64,000 bases of DNA from Caldilineales bacterium (GTDB lineage: Bacteria; Chloroflexota; Anaerolineae; J102): assembly GCA_024102915.1 (NCBI GenBank), contig JAGFJG010000097.1, positions 1 through 64,000 of the forward strand, in the 5' to 3' direction. A program made the position numbers and the translations under genes. Of the stretch, positions 1 through 8,360 are shown one piece after another. Below the pieces are notes generated by a model, which was not told the origin of the DNA, searched no databases, and saw only the letters and a list, made by a program, of their open reading frames with translations. Within the stretch, counting starts at the first letter, position 1; each line of letters starts with the position of its first letter.

Positions 1-143
1 CCACTCCCACACAGCCTTGGCGACCCGCCGCCAATCACCCCTGGCGAAGAATGCCAATCGGCAGGGCTCGCTTCAAACGTCACCTATCTTCAGCCCATGC
101 AAAAATCTGAATCACACCCAACAGAAAGCCGGATTGGGGCTGT

Positions 144-172
144 TTGACACTCTAGGCAAGCCCCCTTACAAT
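144..172 (+). promoter_or_regulatory. Candidate sigma70-type promoter for the polyphosphate kinase gene
   Basis: TTGACA at 144-149 and TACAAT at 167-172 are separated by exactly 17 bases, a near-consensus housekeeping promoter. Transcription would start near 179 and leave a leader of about 90 bases before the gene at 269. Nothing else recognisable lies in bases 1-143. Confidence 0.65.
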
Positions 173-268
173 CAGGGCGTTACTCAAACCGCATAACTCC
201 CTGGGCTCACGATACACGTCGTTGAGAGCGCAAAGGGATGTCTCATCTATTCCTTGTCGAGGTGAATC

Positions 269-1177
269 ATGTCAAAGAAGAAGGGTGAACCAAAACAGGG
301 GACGACGCCCGAAGTCGATGGAAAAACAGAAGAGGAGCAGGCGGTGGTTGAACCGGCAAACGAATCAGCCGAAGAGGTAGAGCCGCACCTCAAAAGCTCA
401 GGGAAGCTGAAGCGCAAATTTTACGAGCGTGAATTGGCCAGGCTGCAAGTTGAACTGGTGGTGCTGCAAGAATGGATCAAGCACGAGAAACTGAAGGTGG
501 TCGTCATCTTCGAGGGTCGGGACGCAGCCGGGAAGGGCGGGGTGATCAAGCGGATAACCGAGCGGTTGAATCCACGAGTTTGCCGGGTGGTGGCGCTGCC
601 CGCCCCCACGGAACGAGAACGCACGCAATGGTATTTTCAGCGCTATGTGCAGCACCTGCCCGCCGGCGGCGAGATGGTGCTCTTCGATCGCAGTTGGTAT
701 AACCGGGCGGGCGTTGAGCGGGTCATGGGTTTTTGCTCTGATGATGAATACTGGGAGTTTTTGCGCTCCTGCCCGTCATTCGAACGCATGTTGGTTCGAT
801 CCGGTCTGATCGTGCTCAAATACTGGTTTTCCGTCAGCGACGAAGAACAGGAGCGCCGTTTTCAGGCCCGCATCAAAGACCGGACCCGGCAATGGAAACT
901 CAGCCCAATGGATTTGGAGTCACGCGCTAGGTGGGTAGAGTATTCCCGGGCCAAGGACGAGATGTTTTCCTATACCGATATCAAACAGGCGCCCTGGTTT
1001 GTGGTCAATGCCGACGACAAAAAGCGAGCACGGCTCAACTGCATCAGCCACCTGCTCTCTCATATCCCTTACCAGGATGTGAACACAGAGCCGATCGTAT
1101 TGCCCCCGCGGCAGGATCGGCTCAACTATGTGCGAACGCCCATGGAATACCAGAATTTCGTGCCCGAAGTTTATTGA
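269..1177 (+). CDS. ppk2: Polyphosphate kinase 2 family protein (PPK2)
   Basis: PPK2 enzymes transfer phosphate between inorganic polyphosphate and nucleotides in the cytoplasm, usually to make NTP or NDP. The 302-residue protein has a charged, probably disordered N-terminus (about residues 1-45), then the P-loop fold with Walker A GRDAAGKGG at 83-91 and the Walker B/lid motif DRSWYNR at 140-146, both hallmarks of the family. Downstream Arg/Lys-rich segments (RIKDRTRQWKLSP) also match. The start is supported by GAGGTG upstream and the promoter at 144-172. The gene is monocistronic and converges on the next gene with a 7-base overlap of 3' ends. Direction of reaction and substrate (ADP, GDP or AMP) cannot be read from the sequence. 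Confidence 0.93.
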   Translation: MSKKKGEPKQGTTPEVDGKTEEEQAVVEPANESAEEVEPHLKSSGKLKRKFYERELARLQVELVVLQEWIKHEKLKVVVIFEGRDAAGKGGVIKRITERLNPRVCRVVALPAPTERERTQWYFQRYVQHLPAGGEMVLFDRSWYNRAGVERVMGFCSDDEYWEFLRSCPSFERMLVRSGLIVLKYWFSVSDEEQERRFQARIKDRTRQWKLSPMDLESRARWVEYSRAKDEMFSYTDIKQAPWFVVNADDKKRARLNCISHLLSHIPYQDVNTEPIVLPPRQDRLNYVRTPMEYQNFVPEVY

Positions 1178-2304
1178 GCGCCGACGAGCAATGTTCGGGC
1201 GACTTCCATCGGTCGAATCAGATTGTCCGCACGCCCGGACCCGGCAGAGGGCGGGCCGGTGTAAAGGCCCACAACCTGGCCCCTGGCGTTGAGGACCAGC
1301 GCCCCGACATTAGCCGCAGATAGATTGACCTCGCTCTGCAACCAGCCGGGCGATACGCCCAGGTTGTCGTCCGGCAGTGAGCCCGTGTAAGCGCCTTCGC
1401 TGACGGTGAGGACGCGACCGATATCCGAGGGCGCGCCGCTGCCCGAATCGACGGGATAGCTGATGGCGGCGAGCCGCTCGCCTGCGCGGAGGGCAGCTGC
1501 GCTGGCCAGCGGCGCGGGCTGAAGCCGAAAACTGTTGGGGAGAGGTGAGCCGTCATCCTGGGCGAAAATCTGCAAAACGGCCAGATCACGCTGGCGGTCG
1601 GCGCGCACCACGCGGGCCAGATACCACTGGTCTGGCGACTGACCTGATCCGCCGCCCAATCCCACGATTGCCTGGCTCTTACGGTTGTACGGCTGGCCCG
1701 TCAGCGGATCGTAGACCACGCGATAGGCGGTCAGTACGCGCCCGTTCTCACCGACGACCACGCCGGCGCCGCCGCTGGCCGTGCTCGTATCGCCGATCTG
1801 CGAAAGGATGAATGCCGAGGCGGCCACTGCCGGTTGGAATGCGGCATAGGGGTTCGGGGTGGCCCCGGCATTCTGGGCGTCGTCCATCAATGGCCGGACG
1901 AAGAGTAAAACGACGAGCGCCAGACCGGCCAGCCCCAACACCACGCCAATCAAAATCGCCCGCCAGATCTGGCCCGAAGTCAGCGATTTCGCTTCGGCTG
2001 GTTTCGGCGCTGCCGGCGGTTCGGCGGAATGTTCGACGCGGAAGCGAGTGCGGCCAATGCGGATGCGGTCGCCGGTTTGCAGGGTTTGCGGCGCGGCAAT
2101 GCGAACGTCGTTGACAAAGACGCCGTTGAAGCTCTTGCGGTCATACAACCAGGCATTCTGTTCGGAAATCTGGATGAAGGCGTGATGGCGCGAGACCTCG
2201 TCTTCGTTGAGGACGACGTCGTTGTCGGGTGCGCGGCCCAGGCTCAGCCCGGAAGGGCCGATGGGATAGCGATAACCGGTGGGGTCAATTAGAAACCAGG
2301 TCAT
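1171..2304 (-). CDS. FHA-domain membrane protein with an inactive trypsin-like domain
   Basis: Residues about 1-90 form a forkhead-associated phosphothreonine-binding domain (GRAPDNDVVL near 23, SRHHA near 38, NGVFVND near 60). Residues 113-137 are one membrane segment and 155-377 resemble an HtrA/trypsin-like serine protease. The FHA part would be cytoplasmic and the protease-like part outside. The usual catalytic His motif (TNxHVV) reads TAYRVV (192-197) and the GNSGGP serine motif reads NLSAANVGAL (327-336); only the Asp region (RDLAVLQI, Asp230) looks intact. It is therefore probably a pseudoprotease used for binding. It is the last gene of a leftward trio and overlaps the preceding gene by 4 bases (ATGA). 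The phospho-ligand is unknown. Confidence 0.8.
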   Translation of the reverse strand: MTWFLIDPTGYRYPIGPSGLSLGRAPDNDVVLNEDEVSRHHAFIQISEQNAWLYDRKSFNGVFVNDVRIAAPQTLQTGDRIRIGRTRFRVEHSAEPPAAPKPAEAKSLTSGQIWRAILIGVVLGLAGLALVVLLFVRPLMDDAQNAGATPNPYAAFQPAVAASAFILSQIGDTSTASGGAGVVVGENGRVLTAYRVVYDPLTGQPYNRKSQAIVGLGGGSGQSPDQWYLARVVRADRQRDLAVLQIFAQDDGSPLPNSFRLQPAPLASAAALRAGERLAAISYPVDSGSGAPSDIGRVLTVSEGAYTGSLPDDNLGVSPGWLQSEVNLSAANVGALVLNARGQVVGLYTGPPSAGSGRADNLIRPMEVARTLLVGAQ

Positions 2305-3266
2305 TTCTGCACCCAGCCGTCGATGCCGCGAATGGCGCGATGGGCGAAGTTGAGCGCGGGCGTGGATATGGCGGCGTCATAGGCGAGCCGCACCAAATCG
2401 CCTGCCAGATTCTCGATTTCAGTCTTGCGACCGATGGTGATGTCATGTAAAAGGTTGGTGCTGATATCGGTTTGACCGCTGGCCTCCAGCGCTTTGCCGC
2501 GAGCCGACAGGATGCGGATGCTCTGGTCGAATTGACCTGTAGTCAGGGTGAGCACGTTGATGCCTGGCAGGTCATACAATTCGACGCCATAGACCTTGGC
2601 TATTGTTCCAATCTCTCGCACCATTTGTACAAGCAAATACGCCAGATCCGGGCTTTGCAAAATCTGGTGGTAGGGCAGGCGCGTCAGCCCACTGAGCGCC
2701 GATACGGGCAGCAGGTACGCCAGCTTCGACCACTCGGCGGCCCGAATGTCGTCGGAGACCGCGGCGAGAAGCCCCGCCCTTTCCCAGACAGAGACGACCG
2801 CCTGTAAGCGCGGCGATGGCCGATTGTTCAACTCGCCAAACCAGGTGTGTCCAAACGAGGTGCAACGGGCATGTCCAGGCTCCATGATGCGAGCGCCGAC
2901 GACGCTCGTCGCCCCCATGACCGGGCCAGGGCCAAAACAGGCGATCAACGGCTCATCTTTGCGGATGCCATTTTGAAACGACACGACGATCTCCGGACGC
3001 AGATGGGCGACATCGGCCAGCGCCTGCGCCGTGTCAGGCCCGCGCACGCAGATCAACAATAGATCGGCCTCTCTCAAAGCCCTGGCGTCGGTCGTGGCCT
3101 GAACATCCGCCACAAACTCGTCCCGACCGGAAATCCGCAACCCTTGCCGGTTCACAGCCTGAATATGAGCAGAGCGTCCGACCAGTGTGACATCATACCC
3201 GGCTTTCGAGAGATAGCCGCCGTAGACCGAGCCGAGAGCGCCTGCGCCTAATGCCACGATCTTCAT
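2301..3266 (-). CDS. Ketopantoate reductase family protein (PanE/ApbA-like)
   Basis: The 321-residue protein has an N-terminal Rossmann dinucleotide site (GAGALGSVYGGYLSKAG from about residue 7) and the C-terminal helical domain typical of 2-dehydropantoate 2-reductases, which use NADPH to make pantoate for CoA synthesis. Length and domain order fit the family. The family is broad, and the neighbours (an M20 amidohydrolase upstream and an FHA protein downstream) are not pantothenate genes, so the substrate may be a different 2-oxo acid. It overlaps both neighbours by 4 bases, implying translational coupling within one operon. Confidence 0.8.
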   Translation of the reverse strand: MKIVALGAGALGSVYGGYLSKAGYDVTLVGRSAHIQAVNRQGLRISGRDEFVADVQATTDARALREADLLLICVRGPDTAQALADVAHLRPEIVVSFQNGIRKDEPLIACFGPGPVMGATSVVGARIMEPGHARCTSFGHTWFGELNNRPSPRLQAVVSVWERAGLLAAVSDDIRAAEWSKLAYLLPVSALSGLTRLPYHQILQSPDLAYLLVQMVREIGTIAKVYGVELYDLPGINVLTLTTGQFDQSIRILSARGKALEASGQTDISTNLLHDITIGRKTEIENLAGDLVRLAYDAAISTPALNFAHRAIRGIDGWVQK

Positions 3267-4480
3267 GGTCGCTCCCCTTGTTTCATGGACGAGCCCGTTC
3301 CCGATTGTCCCTGTTCGAGAAATCGCACCGCGGTCGCGGCCAGGATCGCCGCCGCCACGGGGAGTTGCGCTTCATCAATATCGAAGCGAGGATTATGATG
3401 CGTGCCGCGACCTTCTGTACCGGGGTCTGCGCCGACCATGATGTAGCAGCCGGGAACCCGATTCATGATTTCCGACATATCTTCGGCCACCATCAGCGGC
3501 GTGATCTGGAGCAATGCCTCCGCGCCGACCACCTCTGTCGCCGCCGCCAGGGCTATCCGCGTGGCGATGAGGTCATTGTCCACCGCCGGGGTGTAGTCGA
3601 AAAAGCGCAGGTCGAACGCGGCCTCATATGCCTGACAGACGCCCGCCAGAATCGCCTGCATACGCTCGATCAGACGGTCGCGCACTGCCGCGTCGAAGGT
3701 GCGCAACGTGCCGTCGAAAATCGCTTCTTCGGCGATCACATTGAACGCCTTGCCCGCATGAAAGGAGCCGACGCTGAGCACGGCAGTTTCCTGCGGCGGC
3801 AGATTGCGGCTGACGATGGTGTGCAACATGCCCACGGCTTCCGCCGCCACCAGAATGGCATCGACGGCCAGCTCCGGCTGCGCCCCATGCGCGCCCCGCC
3901 CCCGTATGCTCACTTCGAAATGATCGGCTGCGGCCATGAACGGCCCCGGCTGTACGATCACCCGACCGGCCGGGAGCGGGTTCCACAGATGCAGGCCAAA
4001 GCACATGTCGGGCGCGGGATTCTGCAAGACGCCGCTGGCAATAGTTGCCAGCGCTCCGCCCAATCCTTCTTCCGCCGGTTGGAACAGCAGTTTGACGCAA
4101 CCCGGCCAGTTTGCGGATGTCTCGGCCAGCATTTGGGCGACGCCCATGCCGATGGCGGTATGGCCGTCGTGGCCGCAGGCATGCATTTTGCCGGGGGTCT
4201 CGCTGGCGAAGGGCAAACCGGTCGCTTCGTGCACGGGCAGGGCATCCATATCGACGCGCAACAAGACGGTAGGCCCAGGCCTAACTCCTTCGATCAATCC
4301 CACCACCCCGGTTTTGCCCACGCCGGTCGTCGTCTCGATCCCTAACTTCTGCAGGTGTCCGGCGACGATGGCGGCTGTGCGATGCTCCTCAAAGCCGAGT
4401 TCCGGGTGTCGATGAAAATCGCGCCGCCAGGCCACGAGTTCGTCGCGCAAGTCTTGCGCCCGCAGCAGATAATCATTCAT
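3263..4480 (-). CDS. M20 family metallo-amidohydrolase
   Basis: This 405-residue protein belongs to the M20/amidohydrolase family that hydrolyses N-acyl amino acids, hippurate or related amides with two bound metal ions. Visible metal-site motifs are DMDALPVHE, HACGHDGHTA, PAEEG and the late GRGTHHNPRF. A lid/dimerisation domain is inserted in the middle third (RGRGAHGAQPE), as is usual. It is the first gene of the leftward operon with the PanE-like and FHA genes. A terminator-like hairpin lies in its upstream region (4504-4562). The exact substrate cannot be assigned. Confidence 0.87.
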   Translation of the reverse strand: MNDYLLRAQDLRDELVAWRRDFHRHPELGFEEHRTAAIVAGHLQKLGIETTTGVGKTGVVGLIEGVRPGPTVLLRVDMDALPVHEATGLPFASETPGKMHACGHDGHTAIGMGVAQMLAETSANWPGCVKLLFQPAEEGLGGALATIASGVLQNPAPDMCFGLHLWNPLPAGRVIVQPGPFMAAADHFEVSIRGRGAHGAQPELAVDAILVAAEAVGMLHTIVSRNLPPQETAVLSVGSFHAGKAFNVIAEEAIFDGTLRTFDAAVRDRLIERMQAILAGVCQAYEAAFDLRFFDYTPAVDNDLIATRIALAAATEVVGAEALLQITPLMVAEDMSEIMNRVPGCYIMVGADPGTEGRGTHHNPRFDIDEAQLPVAAAILAATAVRFLEQGQSGTGSSMKQGERP

Positions 4481-4503
4481 GACGACACCTCAAATTCTGG
4501 ACG

Positions 4504-4562
4504 CAAAAAGAGGACGGACAGGAACCGCATTGGGGGAATGCTGTTCATTCGGTCCGTCCTCT
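4504..4562 (-). terminator. Intrinsic terminator-like hairpin between lipA and the M20 gene
   Basis: AGAGGACGGAC (4509-4519) pairs perfectly over 11 bases with GTCCGTCCTCT (4552-4562). On the minus strand the stem is followed by a run of five T. A smaller internal stem (GCATT/AATGC) sits in the loop. It lies about 95 bases after the lipA stop and 24 bases before the M20 start, so it either ends lipA transcription or attenuates the M20 operon. Confidence 0.7.
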
Positions 4563-4656
4563 CTCGACCCTGTTGTTGGGCTGCAGCAGGGTCATACGGG
4601 GAGGTGTTGTCAAAGCAATGAACGGGTCGCATGCTAATATGCAGGCTTGAGCGGTG

Positions 4657-5610
4657 TCAAATTTTCAGAGCCATTTGAATAGGCGCGCGCCGGGTCAATC
4701 GAGCCTGACCGTCGGCATGATAGGACGAGCGCACCAGCGGCCCGGATTCCACCCAGCGAAAGCCCATTTCTTCGCCGATGACGCGAAGCTCTTCAAACTC
4801 GGCGGGCGTGTAATAACGCTCGATGGGGAGATGGAAACGGCTGGGTTGCAGATATTGGCCGAGGGTGAGGATGTCGGCGTCCACCGAACGCAATCCTTCC
4901 ATCACCTCGATTACTTCGTCCCAGTTTTCTCCCAACCCCAACATCAGGCCGGATTTGGTCAGCGCCTCCGGGTCCATCTCCTTGGCTCTCGCCAGCACTT
5001 GCAACGAGCGTTCGTAGATTGCCTGCGGGCGCACACGGTGATAGAGTCGGGGGACGGTCTCGGTGTTGTGGTTGAGGATTTCGGGCCGTTCGCGCATGAC
5101 CGTCTGCAAAGCGGCGGCGTCGCCCTGAAAGTCGGGGATCAGCACCTCGATCGTGCACTGCGGGGTGAACTCGTGTATCTTGCGGATGGTGGCAGCGAAG
5201 ATGAAAGCGCCGCCATCGGGCAATTCATCGCGATTGACCGATGTGAGGACCACGTGCTGCAAATTCATCATCTGCACGGTGCGGGCCACGCGCAGGGGTT
5301 CGAGGATGTCGGTCTTGGGCGGCTTACCCGTTTTGATTTTGCAAAACCCGCATGAGCGCGTGCAGGTATCGCCCAGCAGCAAAAAGGTGGCTGTGCCGCG
5401 TCCCCAGCATTCGCCGATGTTGGGGCAGCCCGCTTCTTCACAGACCGTGTTCAGGCTGTGATTGCGCATCAGCCCATGCAGACGCTGATATTCCGGGCTA
5501 TCACTGGATCGCACCCGCAGCCATTCGGGGCGACGACCTTTTGTGAGTTGCTCCTCGTGCCAGTTGTGTCGAGGGGGTGATGGGTCTAGTTCAATCGGGG
5601 TGATGGTCAT
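4657..5610 (-). CDS. lipA: Lipoyl synthase
   Basis: LipA is a radical-SAM enzyme that inserts two sulfur atoms into protein-bound octanoyl groups to make lipoyl cofactors for 2-oxoacid dehydrogenases and the glycine cleavage system. The 317-residue sequence has the auxiliary cluster Cys motif ([12 protein letters not shown], about residues 58-69) and the radical-SAM motif CTRSCGFC (about 83-90). The C-terminal RSSYHAD carries the conserved RSSY serine. It lies downstream of a DapB-like gene and lpdA, whose product acts on lipoyl groups, suggesting one lipoate-related leftward transcription unit. No lipB or lplA is visible in the window. Confidence 0.96.
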   Translation of the reverse strand: MTITPIELDPSPPRHNWHEEQLTKGRRPEWLRVRSSDSPEYQRLHGLMRNHSLNTVCEEAGCPNIGECWGRGTATFLLLGDTCTRSCGFCKIKTGKPPKTDILEPLRVARTVQMMNLQHVVLTSVNRDELPDGGAFIFAATIRKIHEFTPQCTIEVLIPDFQGDAAALQTVMRERPEILNHNTETVPRLYHRVRPQAIYERSLQVLARAKEMDPEALTKSGLMLGLGENWDEVIEVMEGLRSVDADILTLGQYLQPSRFHLPIERYYTPAEFEELRVIGEEMGFRWVESGPLVRSSYHADGQARLTRRAPIQMALKI

Positions 5611-5635
5611 GAGATTCTGAAAACGTTTTTGGAAT

Positions 5636-5783
5636 GTAAGTTCAAAGTTCTAAGTGTCATGTTCGAGGTCAGGTCTTTTCGCACAGATAGAGTTGCATCA
5701 ATCAGCAATACTCGACCGATCTTTGCAGAAATGTTCGTGGTTGCGGTCAACTTCGAACCTCGAACTTTGAACTCCAAACTAAG
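5636..5783. repeat. Inverted pair of degenerate 7-base tandem repeats
   Basis: Bases 5636-5677 read as six consecutive heptamers related to CNAAGTT (GTAAGTT, CAAAGTT, CTAAGTG, TCATGTT, CGAGGTC, AGGTCTT). Bases 5749-5783 read as five heptamers related to AACTTCG (AACTTCG, AACCTCG, AACTTTG, AACTCCA, AACTAAG), which is the reverse complement of the first family. The two arms could fold over a loop of about 70 bases. The element fills the gap between lipA and the DapB-like gene. Confidence 0.7.
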
Positions 5784-5784
5784 G

Positions 5785-6774
5785 TTATGGGAAGGTTTGG
5801 ATCGGGGATGACAACATAGTATGCAGACCCGGCGTCAGGTCGCGCACCAATCTGGCCTGATTGAGCGCCAGCGATACGGTCGCCTGATCGCCCTGCAAAC
5901 CATCCAGGCGCAAACGCAGGCATTGCTGGCTGTCGATCAGGATTTCGTCCTGGCTGCCCCCCTCGACGTTGAGTTGCATGATCAGGGTGAGGAGGATGCG
6001 GGGGATGCCGGCAATAAGTCCGGTGACTTGCTGGCGGATGCCGATACAGGCCCCGGTGGGAACAGTCCCAAAAGCGCTCTCGGTGTCGGTATCGGCAACG
6101 ATGGGTCGATTTTCCAGGTCGAGGACGTCCAGCCGCCAACCCAGGCCCGCTGCCAACATCTGGGCGCTGGCGGCAAGACCGACATGCCCAAGCATTTCCA
6201 TCTCCAAAAGCTCTCGTACTCGCTCCGGCGATTCGCCGACGCCCATCTTGCGTTGGAGGGCCGTTCGGCGTTCGCTGAGATTGACGATGCGTTTGACAGA
6301 GACTGCTTCGATCTCGTCTGTCGCCCGGCTTAGCAACACCGGCAGGGTATCCATGACGAAGCCGGGGTTGACGCCGACGCCCAGAATCGCCACACCCGAC
6401 TTGCGGGCGGCATCATCAATTTCCGCTGCCAGTTCCGGGTGATCGGTCCACGGCCAGACCAATTCCTCGCAAGTCGAAACCACGTGGTGGCCGAGGGCGA
6501 TGGCAGACAAGAGTTGCGCCCTGGCGTCGGTCAGGCGCGAAACCGTCGCCTGCAACACGACCGCGCCGGGCTCGGTCTGCACATCGACCAGATTGGGGAC
6601 GACCGGCAACGGCGGCAGGTCGGCGTCGCAGATCTCGTTCAAAGGCCGATCCGCCAGCGCCGGATCGGTATCGACCGCGCCGACCGAACGAAAACGTCCG
6701 CTCTCGGCAGCCGCGCGGGCGATGGTGCGGCCAATCGGGCCCAGGCCCAGGTGAATAATCGGGATCTCACTCAT
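5785..6774 (-). CDS. DapB-like NAD(P)-binding dehydrogenase (2,4-diaminopentanoate dehydrogenase type)
   Basis: The 329-residue protein begins with a Rossmann segment (IIHLGLGPIGRTIARAA), followed by a middle region with the family-typical GVNPGFVMDTLPV. This resembles the dihydrodipicolinate-reductase superfamily branch that includes 2,4-diaminopentanoate dehydrogenase of ornithine fermentation. The classic DapB signature (EXHHXXKXDAPSGTA) is not seen, so lysine synthesis is unlikely. It sits 17 bases after lpdA and before lipA on the same strand. The substrate is unknown; an oxidative deaminase acting on a small amino acid is the family expectation. Confidence 0.7.
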   Translation of the reverse strand: MSEIPIIHLGLGPIGRTIARAAAESGRFRSVGAVDTDPALADRPLNEICDADLPPLPVVPNLVDVQTEPGAVVLQATVSRLTDARAQLLSAIALGHHVVSTCEELVWPWTDHPELAAEIDDAARKSGVAILGVGVNPGFVMDTLPVLLSRATDEIEAVSVKRIVNLSERRTALQRKMGVGESPERVRELLEMEMLGHVGLAASAQMLAAGLGWRLDVLDLENRPIVADTDTESAFGTVPTGACIGIRQQVTGLIAGIPRILLTLIMQLNVEGGSQDEILIDSQQCLRLRLDGLQGDQATVSLALNQARLVRDLTPGLHTMLSSPIQTFP

Positions 6775-6791
6775 CCTGATCCGCCAATCCT

Positions 6792-8186
6792 TTACATGTG
6801 AATGGCATGGCCGACAGCCGCGTGCGCCGCTTCCATGATCACTTCCGACAGGGTGGGATGAGCATGGACGTTGCGGGCGATTTCGGCGGGCGTCAATTCC
6901 ATCAGCTTAGCCAGACCGAATTCGGGCAACAGTTCGGTGACTTCCGGCCCCACCATGTGTGCGCCCAGGATTTCGCCATAACGGGCGTCGGTCACGATCT
7001 TGACGAAACCCTCTTTGTCGCCCAGGCCCAGGGCTTTGCCGTTTGGCTGGAAGGGGAATTTGCCGACTTGAATCTCGTAGCCCTGTTCCCGCGCCTGCGC
7101 TTCGGTGATGCCCATGCTGGCGACCTGCGGATGGCAATAGGTACAACGCGGCATGGCGCTGTAGTCTTCGATGGGCAATGTCTCCACCCCGGCGATGGTC
7201 TCGGCAGCGACGATGCCCTGGGCGCTGGCCACATGCGCCAACGCCATCTTCCCAGTCAGGTCGCCGATGGCGTAAATGCCGGGGATGTTGGTCTGCATGC
7301 GGTTATTGATCTGCACCCAACCGCGTACGGTTTCGACCCCGACCGCCTCCAATCCGATGCCGTCGCTGTTGGGTCGAATGCCCACAGCGATCAAAACCTG
7401 ATCGGCGGAAATGGTCTCGGTCTCGCCCGATGACAGGTCTTTGACCGTCACTTTCACGCCCGATTCGTCCGTCTTCACGCTTTCGGTGCGGGTATTTTCC
7501 AACAGCCGCACGCCGTCTTTGCGAAAGGCTTTGCTCACGACATCGACGACTTCCACGTCCTCGTTGGGCAGGACATGCGGCAGCATTTCGATCACCGTCA
7601 CATCCACGCCATAAGCACGGTAGACATAGGCGAATTCCATGCCGATGGGGCCGCCGCCGACGATCACCAGCGAATCGGGCAATTTGTCCTGCACGATCGC
7701 CTGGCGGTAATTGAGGATACGCTCGCCGTCGAACTCCATGCCCGGCAGGGATGCAGGGCGTCCGCCGGTCGAGAGGATGATATTGGCGGCGCTCACCGAA
7801 CGCTCACCGACCTGAATGGTTTGTCTGCCAGTCAGCGTGCCGAAGCCTTCGATCACGTCGATCTGATTCTTCTTCATCAAGAATCCGACGCCTTTGACCA
7901 GGCGATCGGAAACCTGGCGACTGCGTTTGACGGCGACGCCGAAATCCATTTGCAGATTGTCGAAACTGAAGCCGAATTCTCTCCCGCGCGCCAGCAGGTG
8001 TGCGATCTCGGCATTGCGGATCAGGGCTTTGCTGGGGATGCATCCCCAATTCAGGCAGACCCCGCCCAGGTGTTCTTTCTCGACCAGGGCTGTTTTCAAT
8101 CCCAACTGGGCCGAGCGAATCGCGGCGACATAACCGCCGGGGCCGCCCCCCAATACCAGCACATCATAATCAAATTGATTTGCCAT
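6792..8186 (-). CDS. lpdA: Dihydrolipoamide dehydrogenase (E3)
   Basis: E3 is a flavoprotein that reoxidises dihydrolipoyl groups with NAD+ in pyruvate, 2-oxoglutarate and branched-chain dehydrogenase complexes and in glycine cleavage. The 464-residue protein shows an FAD Rossmann motif (VLGGGPGGYVAAI), the redox-active disulfide GGVCLNWGCIPSK (about residues 41-53), a second NAD-binding GGGPIGMEFA and the C-terminal His-Glu catalytic region (HAHPTLSE). It is the first gene of a leftward unit with the DapB-like gene and lipA, and has an extended -10 promoter candidate about 100 bases upstream. Confidence 0.95.
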   Translation of the reverse strand: MANQFDYDVLVLGGGPGGYVAAIRSAQLGLKTALVEKEHLGGVCLNWGCIPSKALIRNAEIAHLLARGREFGFSFDNLQMDFGVAVKRSRQVSDRLVKGVGFLMKKNQIDVIEGFGTLTGRQTIQVGERSVSAANIILSTGGRPASLPGMEFDGERILNYRQAIVQDKLPDSLVIVGGGPIGMEFAYVYRAYGVDVTVIEMLPHVLPNEDVEVVDVVSKAFRKDGVRLLENTRTESVKTDESGVKVTVKDLSSGETETISADQVLIAVGIRPNSDGIGLEAVGVETVRGWVQINNRMQTNIPGIYAIGDLTGKMALAHVASAQGIVAAETIAGVETLPIEDYSAMPRCTYCHPQVASMGITEAQAREQGYEIQVGKFPFQPNGKALGLGDKEGFVKIVTDARYGEILGAHMVGPEVTELLPEFGLAKLMELTPAEIARNVHAHPTLSEVIMEAAHAAVGHAIHM

Positions 8187-8281
8187 TTGTTTTGCTTCCG
8201 TGATTTGGTGGAATCTTGTCCTGGTTGGCCTTAAGGCCGAACAAAATCCGTGCGACTTTGTGAATGTAATGGAATGGGGCG

Positions 8282-8290
8282 ATTATACCA
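8282..8290 (-). promoter_or_regulatory. Extended -10 promoter candidate for lpdA
   Basis: On the minus strand the sequence reads TGGTATAAT, an extended -10 element with a perfect TATAAT. No good -35 hexamer is present at the expected distance. It lies in the divergent gap between lpdA and the USP-DUF389 gene. Confidence 0.5.
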
Positions 8291-8360
8291 CAGGGAGGCC
8301 GGGTGGCGTGTAAGGCTGGAGCGATTTCTTTGTCCACGTTTCGCTCCGTGATACGATTCT

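Noticed and set aside
4481-4656. T-box riboswitch ahead of the M20 gene
   Set aside because: The hairpin ends like a T-box terminator, but the conserved T-box sequence (GGGTGGNACCGCG) is not present, and M20 genes are not usual T-box targets.
5629-5811. Plus-strand reading frame of 60 codons over the first heptamer pair
   Set aside because: Its residues mirror the 7-base repeats and it overlaps the end of the DapB-like gene antisense.
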